Origin: CAIWXH01 sp964555675
Lineage (GTDB): Bacteria; Chloroflexota; Chloroflexia; Chloroflexales; Chloroflexaceae
DNA length: 7,088 nt
Direction of reading: 5' to 3'
Assembly (NCBI GenBank): GCA_964555675.1
Contig: CAZKTU010000301.1
Coordinates: forward strand, 1-7,088
Position numbers and translations under genes: made by a program. Below the pieces are notes generated by a model, which was not told where the DNA came from, ran no database searches, and was given only the letters and a program-made list of their open reading frames with translations. Below are positions 4,392-7,088 of this stretch, one piece after another; within the stretch, counting starts at the first letter, position 1, and each line of letters starts with the position of its first letter.

Positions 4392-7088
4392 ATGGCAGGT
4401 AATCGCGCAATCTTCGATCGAGCGATGGAGCAGAGCCGCGAAGCGGCGCGCAGCGGCCAGTGGGACGAGTCGCTCAAGGCGGCGGTCCGCGCCCTGCAGG
4501 AGTTCCCCCAGGACGCCGACGGGCGCACCAACGCCGCGGTGGCGCTCTTCCACACCGGCAAGCTCGACCGGGCGCTCCAGGTCTTCGAGGAGCTGCGCGC
4601 CACCGACGAGCATAACGCCTTCTTCCTCGGCTATATCGCCCAGGCCCAGGCCCGCCAGGGCAACGCGAAGGCCGTCGACAGCTACAGGGCCCTAACGGAC
4701 ATCCACGTGGCCCAGCGCCGCCCGGCCCAGGCGATCGAGGCCCTGCGCGAGCTGCTCAGGCTGCGCCCCGAGGCCGACGACCAGCGCGCCCGCCTGGCCC
4801 GGCTCTATGAGGACGCCGGCGGGGTGCGCGAGGCGGCCGCCGAGCACCTGACCCTGGCCCAGCGCTATCTCGACGTGGGCAGGCTCGACCAGGCCGCCGA
4901 GGAGGCCGAGTTGGCCCTGCGCCTCGACCCGAACAGCCGCGAGGCCAAAGACCTGATCGTCTCGATCCGCGACGGGATGGCCCGCGCCGCCGGCCTCGAG
5001 AGCGCCGCCCCGGCCCCGAGCGCGGCCGGCTCCGCCCCCGTCTCGGAGGTGCGGGCCAATCTCTCGGGCGTCACGGGCGCCTTGCGCTCGCAGCAGTTCG
5101 CCCTCGAGAAGCTGGTCGAGCAGGCCCAGAAGGCCCAGGAGGCCGGCGACAGTCAGGCCGCCGCCGCGCTGTACGAGCAGGCCGTCGAGGGCGGGCTCGA
5201 GCGGGCCGATGTGCTCTACTCGCTCGGCCTGCTCTACCAGGAGCGCGGCGACCACAAGTCGGCGGTCGGCGTGCTGACCAGGTCGGCCGGCGACGCCGAG
5301 TACGCCCTCTCGGCCCACTTCGCCCTCGGCCAGAGCTACAAGGAGCTGGGCCAGCTGCCCCAGGCCGCCCAGGAGTTCGAGCAGACCATTCGCCTGGTCG
5401 ACCTGGAATCGATCGGCAAGAACGAGGCCGACGACCTGATCCAGATGTACGAGAACGCGGCCACGATCTTCGAGCAGATCGGCGACATCGCGCGCGCCGC
5501 GGCCCTCTACGGGACCCTGGCCAGCTTCCTGGACAGCAAGCGCTGGGGCCGCGAGCGGGCCGCCGAGTTCAAGAATCGCTCGAAAGAGCTCTCGGACCGC
5601 AATATGTTCGCGAAGCTGCGGACGATGGGCACGGGCGCCCTCACCCCCATGCCCGAGCCCGACACGCAGCCCATGGACGACGAGCCCGTCTCGGAGGTGT
5701 GGGGCAAGATCCGCCCGATCACCGACTTTCTGCGCGGCGACCGGCCCACGACCACCGACAATCTCGGCGGGTGGGGCGCCCAGTCGGCCCTGCCCGAGCC
5801 GATGATCTTGCTCGAGAGCATGCCCGCCGCCGCCGCCAAAGGCTTCGCCCCGGTCACGCCCCTCAGCACCGCGGGCCTCAGCGAAGAGGTGGCCGGCTGG
5901 ATCGAGCTGAGCAGCAAGTATCTCGACCAGGGCCTGATCGAGGCGGCCCTCGACGCCTGCCACGAGACCATCCGGCTCAATGTCGAGTACCTGCCCATCC
6001 ACCTGCGCATGGGCGAGGTCTACGAGCGCCAGGGCCGCCCCGAGGAGGCTCTCGCCAAGTACCAGTTGCTGATCGACACGCTGCGCGTGCGCGGCGAGTC
6101 CGAGCAGTCGATCGACGTCTACTACCGCTTCATCGAGCTATCGCCCGACACGGTCAACGCCCGCTCGCGCCTGGCCGAGATCCTGCGCAACGCGGGCCGG
6201 GTCGACGAGGGCGTCGAGCAGCTCATCCAGGTCGCCGGCACCTACTACCGCCTCGGCCAGACCAACAAGGCCCTCGAGGAGTACCGGCGCCTGCTCCAGT
6301 GGGCCCCGAAGAACCGCGATGTCCACGCCCAGTACGGCCTGGCCCTGCTGAAGATGGAGCGCTACGAGGCCGCCCTGGGCGAGTTCCGCCGGGCCCTCGA
6401 GCTGGGCGCCCCCGACGACCCGGTGGCCGTGGCTCGGCTGAATATCACCCTGGCTCTGATGGGCGACCAGCCCGCCGCAGTGTGGGACTCGCTGGCCACG
6501 GTGCTCGAGCTGCTCAAGACCCACCCGAGCGAGTTCGGGCCGGTGCAGGCCGAGTACCGCGGCGCCCTGGCGGTCTCGGACGCGGCGGTGCTCCACTACA
6601 TCCTGGGCATCCTCCAGCAGAGCGCCGGCCAGCACACCTCGGCCCTGCTCGAGCTCGAGCAGGCAGAGGCGGCCATGGCCGACGAGGTCGAGAATCTGCT
6701 GCCCCCGGTGCTGGTCTACCAGGCCGCCGCCGAGAGCTATATCGCCCTGGGCAACGCCGAGGGCGCCCTCGACCAGCTGCGGCGCGGGCAGGCCGCCGCG
6801 AGCCGCGCCACCACCGACCCGGGGGTGAAGCACTCGTTCGCCGTGCCCCTCAGCAAGGGCGACCTGGTGCGGCGCATGGCCGAGGCCTACGCCGCCTCGG
6901 ACGACATCCCCGGCGCCGAGCAGGCTCTGCTCGAGGCCAAGCAGCTGCTGCCCTACGACCGGGCGGTCTACACCAAGCTGGCCGACGTCTACTTCCGCCA
7001 GGGCAAGCTCAACGAGGCCCTGGCCCAGCTCGAGGATCTGGCGACGCACTACGAGGAGCGCCAGCAGCTCGACCGGGCGATCGAGATG
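4392..7088 (+). CDS. Very long tetratricopeptide-repeat (TPR) protein, right end missing
   Basis: Open for 899 codons with no stop by the window edge. ATG 4392 follows the argF stop codon by 8 bases and has AGGA (4382-4385) 6 bases upstream, so it is very probably co-transcribed. The protein is built of helical TPR units, which bind other proteins; no enzyme motif, signal peptide or membrane segment is visible, suggesting a cytoplasmic scaffold. There are three blocks. TPR units fill about 5-195, ending in an Ala/Pro linker (about 200-219). A second block runs about 225-410, followed by a long Pro/Gly/Asp-rich linker (about 414-495). A third block starts near 500 and continues to the edge. 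Clear units include MGEVYERQGRPEEALAKYQ (about 539-557), YGLALLKMERYEAALGEFRR and LADVYFRQGKLNEALAQLE near the end. Both linkers contain PVSEV (216-220 and 432-436). No partner can be named from sequence. Confidence 0.88.
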   Translation, partial: MAGNRAIFDRAMEQSREAARSGQWDESLKAAVRALQEFPQDADGRTNAAVALFHTGKLDRALQVFEELRATDEHNAFFLGYIAQAQARQGNAKAVDSYRALTDIHVAQRRPAQAIEALRELLRLRPEADDQRARLARLYEDAGGVREAAAEHLTLAQRYLDVGRLDQAAEEAELALRLDPNSREAKDLIVSIRDGMARAAGLESAAPAPSAAGSAPVSEVRANLSGVTGALRSQQFALEKLVEQAQKAQEAGDSQAAAALYEQAVEGGLERADVLYSLGLLYQERGDHKSAVGVLTRSAGDAEYALSAHFALGQSYKELGQLPQAAQEFEQTIRLVDLESIGKNEADDLIQMYENAATIFEQIGDIARAAALYGTLASFLDSKRWGRERAAEFKNRSKELSDRNMFAKLRTMGTGALTPMPEPDTQPMDDEPVSEVWGKIRPITDFLRGDRPTTTDNLGGWGAQSALPEPMILLESMPAAAAKGFAPVTPLSTAGLSEEVAGWIELSSKYLDQGLIEAALDACHETIRLNVEYLPIHLRMGEVYERQGRPEEALAKYQLLIDTLRVRGESEQSIDVYYRFIELSPDTVNARSRLAEILRNAGRVDEGVEQLIQVAGTYYRLGQTNKALEEYRRLLQWAPKNRDVHAQYGLALLKMERYEAALGEFRRALELGAPDDPVAVARLNITLALMGDQPAAVWDSLATVLELLKTHPSEFGPVQAEYRGALAVSDAAVLHYILGILQQSAGQHTSALLELEQAEAAMADEVENLLPPVLVYQAAAESYIALGNAEGALDQLRRGQAAASRATTDPGVKHSFAVPLSKGDLVRRMAEAYAASDDIPGAEQALLEAKQLLPYDRAVYTKLADVYFRQGKLNEALAQLEDLATHYEERQQLDRAIEM

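Noticed and set aside
4692..7049. Two long minus-strand open frames (436 and 303 codons) opposite the TPR gene
   Set aside because: The plus frame is an uninterrupted TPR protein over 899 codons. The opposite strand stays open because GCC, GAG, CTG and CTC codons give no stops when reversed.

Overview
The window is GC-rich DNA with a strong preference for G or C in third codon positions. It reads as ordinary bacterial chromosome. A DnaD-like gene and a DnaC/DnaI-like ATPase gene next to argF, together with the codon style, suggest Chloroflexota (class Chloroflexia). This is an inference from gene families and recall, not a demonstrated placement.

Left part, minus strand: the first 50 codons of uvrA (nucleotide excision repair) run off the left edge. 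Upstream of it lies a leader of about 225 bases with a perfect 15-bp GC-rich hairpin (329-365) and, just before that, an extended -10 promoter (TGGTATAAT on the minus strand) that touches the stop codon of the next gene. That gene (409-1701, minus) is a complete TetA-like DHA1 efflux transporter of the major facilitator superfamily. It has a near-consensus promoter (TTGACA, 18 bp, TATATT), and an ACCGGT-centred imperfect palindrome sits where transcription should start, as a repressor operator would.

Centre, 1702-1957: a divergent intergenic region. Besides the transporter promoter and operator it holds an interrupted inverted repeat (1781-1847) and a weak candidate promoter for the rightward genes.

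Right part, plus strand: four tightly packed genes that look like one operon. They are a DnaD-domain protein (1958-2671), a DnaC/DnaI-type AAA+ helicase-loader-like ATPase with an N-terminal zinc-binding cysteine cluster (2655-3440, overlapping the first gene by 17 bases), argF for ornithine carbamoyltransferase (3448-4383, 7 bases later), and a very long tetratricopeptide-repeat (TPR) protein (from 4392, 8 bases later) that is still open after 899 codons at the right edge.

The first two genes plausibly act together in loading replicative helicase at origins or during restart. argF is an arginine-biosynthesis enzyme with no obvious functional tie to them. The TPR protein is probably a cytoplasmic scaffold of unknown partner. 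I see no RNA gene, CRISPR array, insertion sequence or clear prophage boundary. The points most worth a second look are regulatory: the uvrA leader hairpin, the transporter operator, and the mixed replication/arginine/TPR operon.
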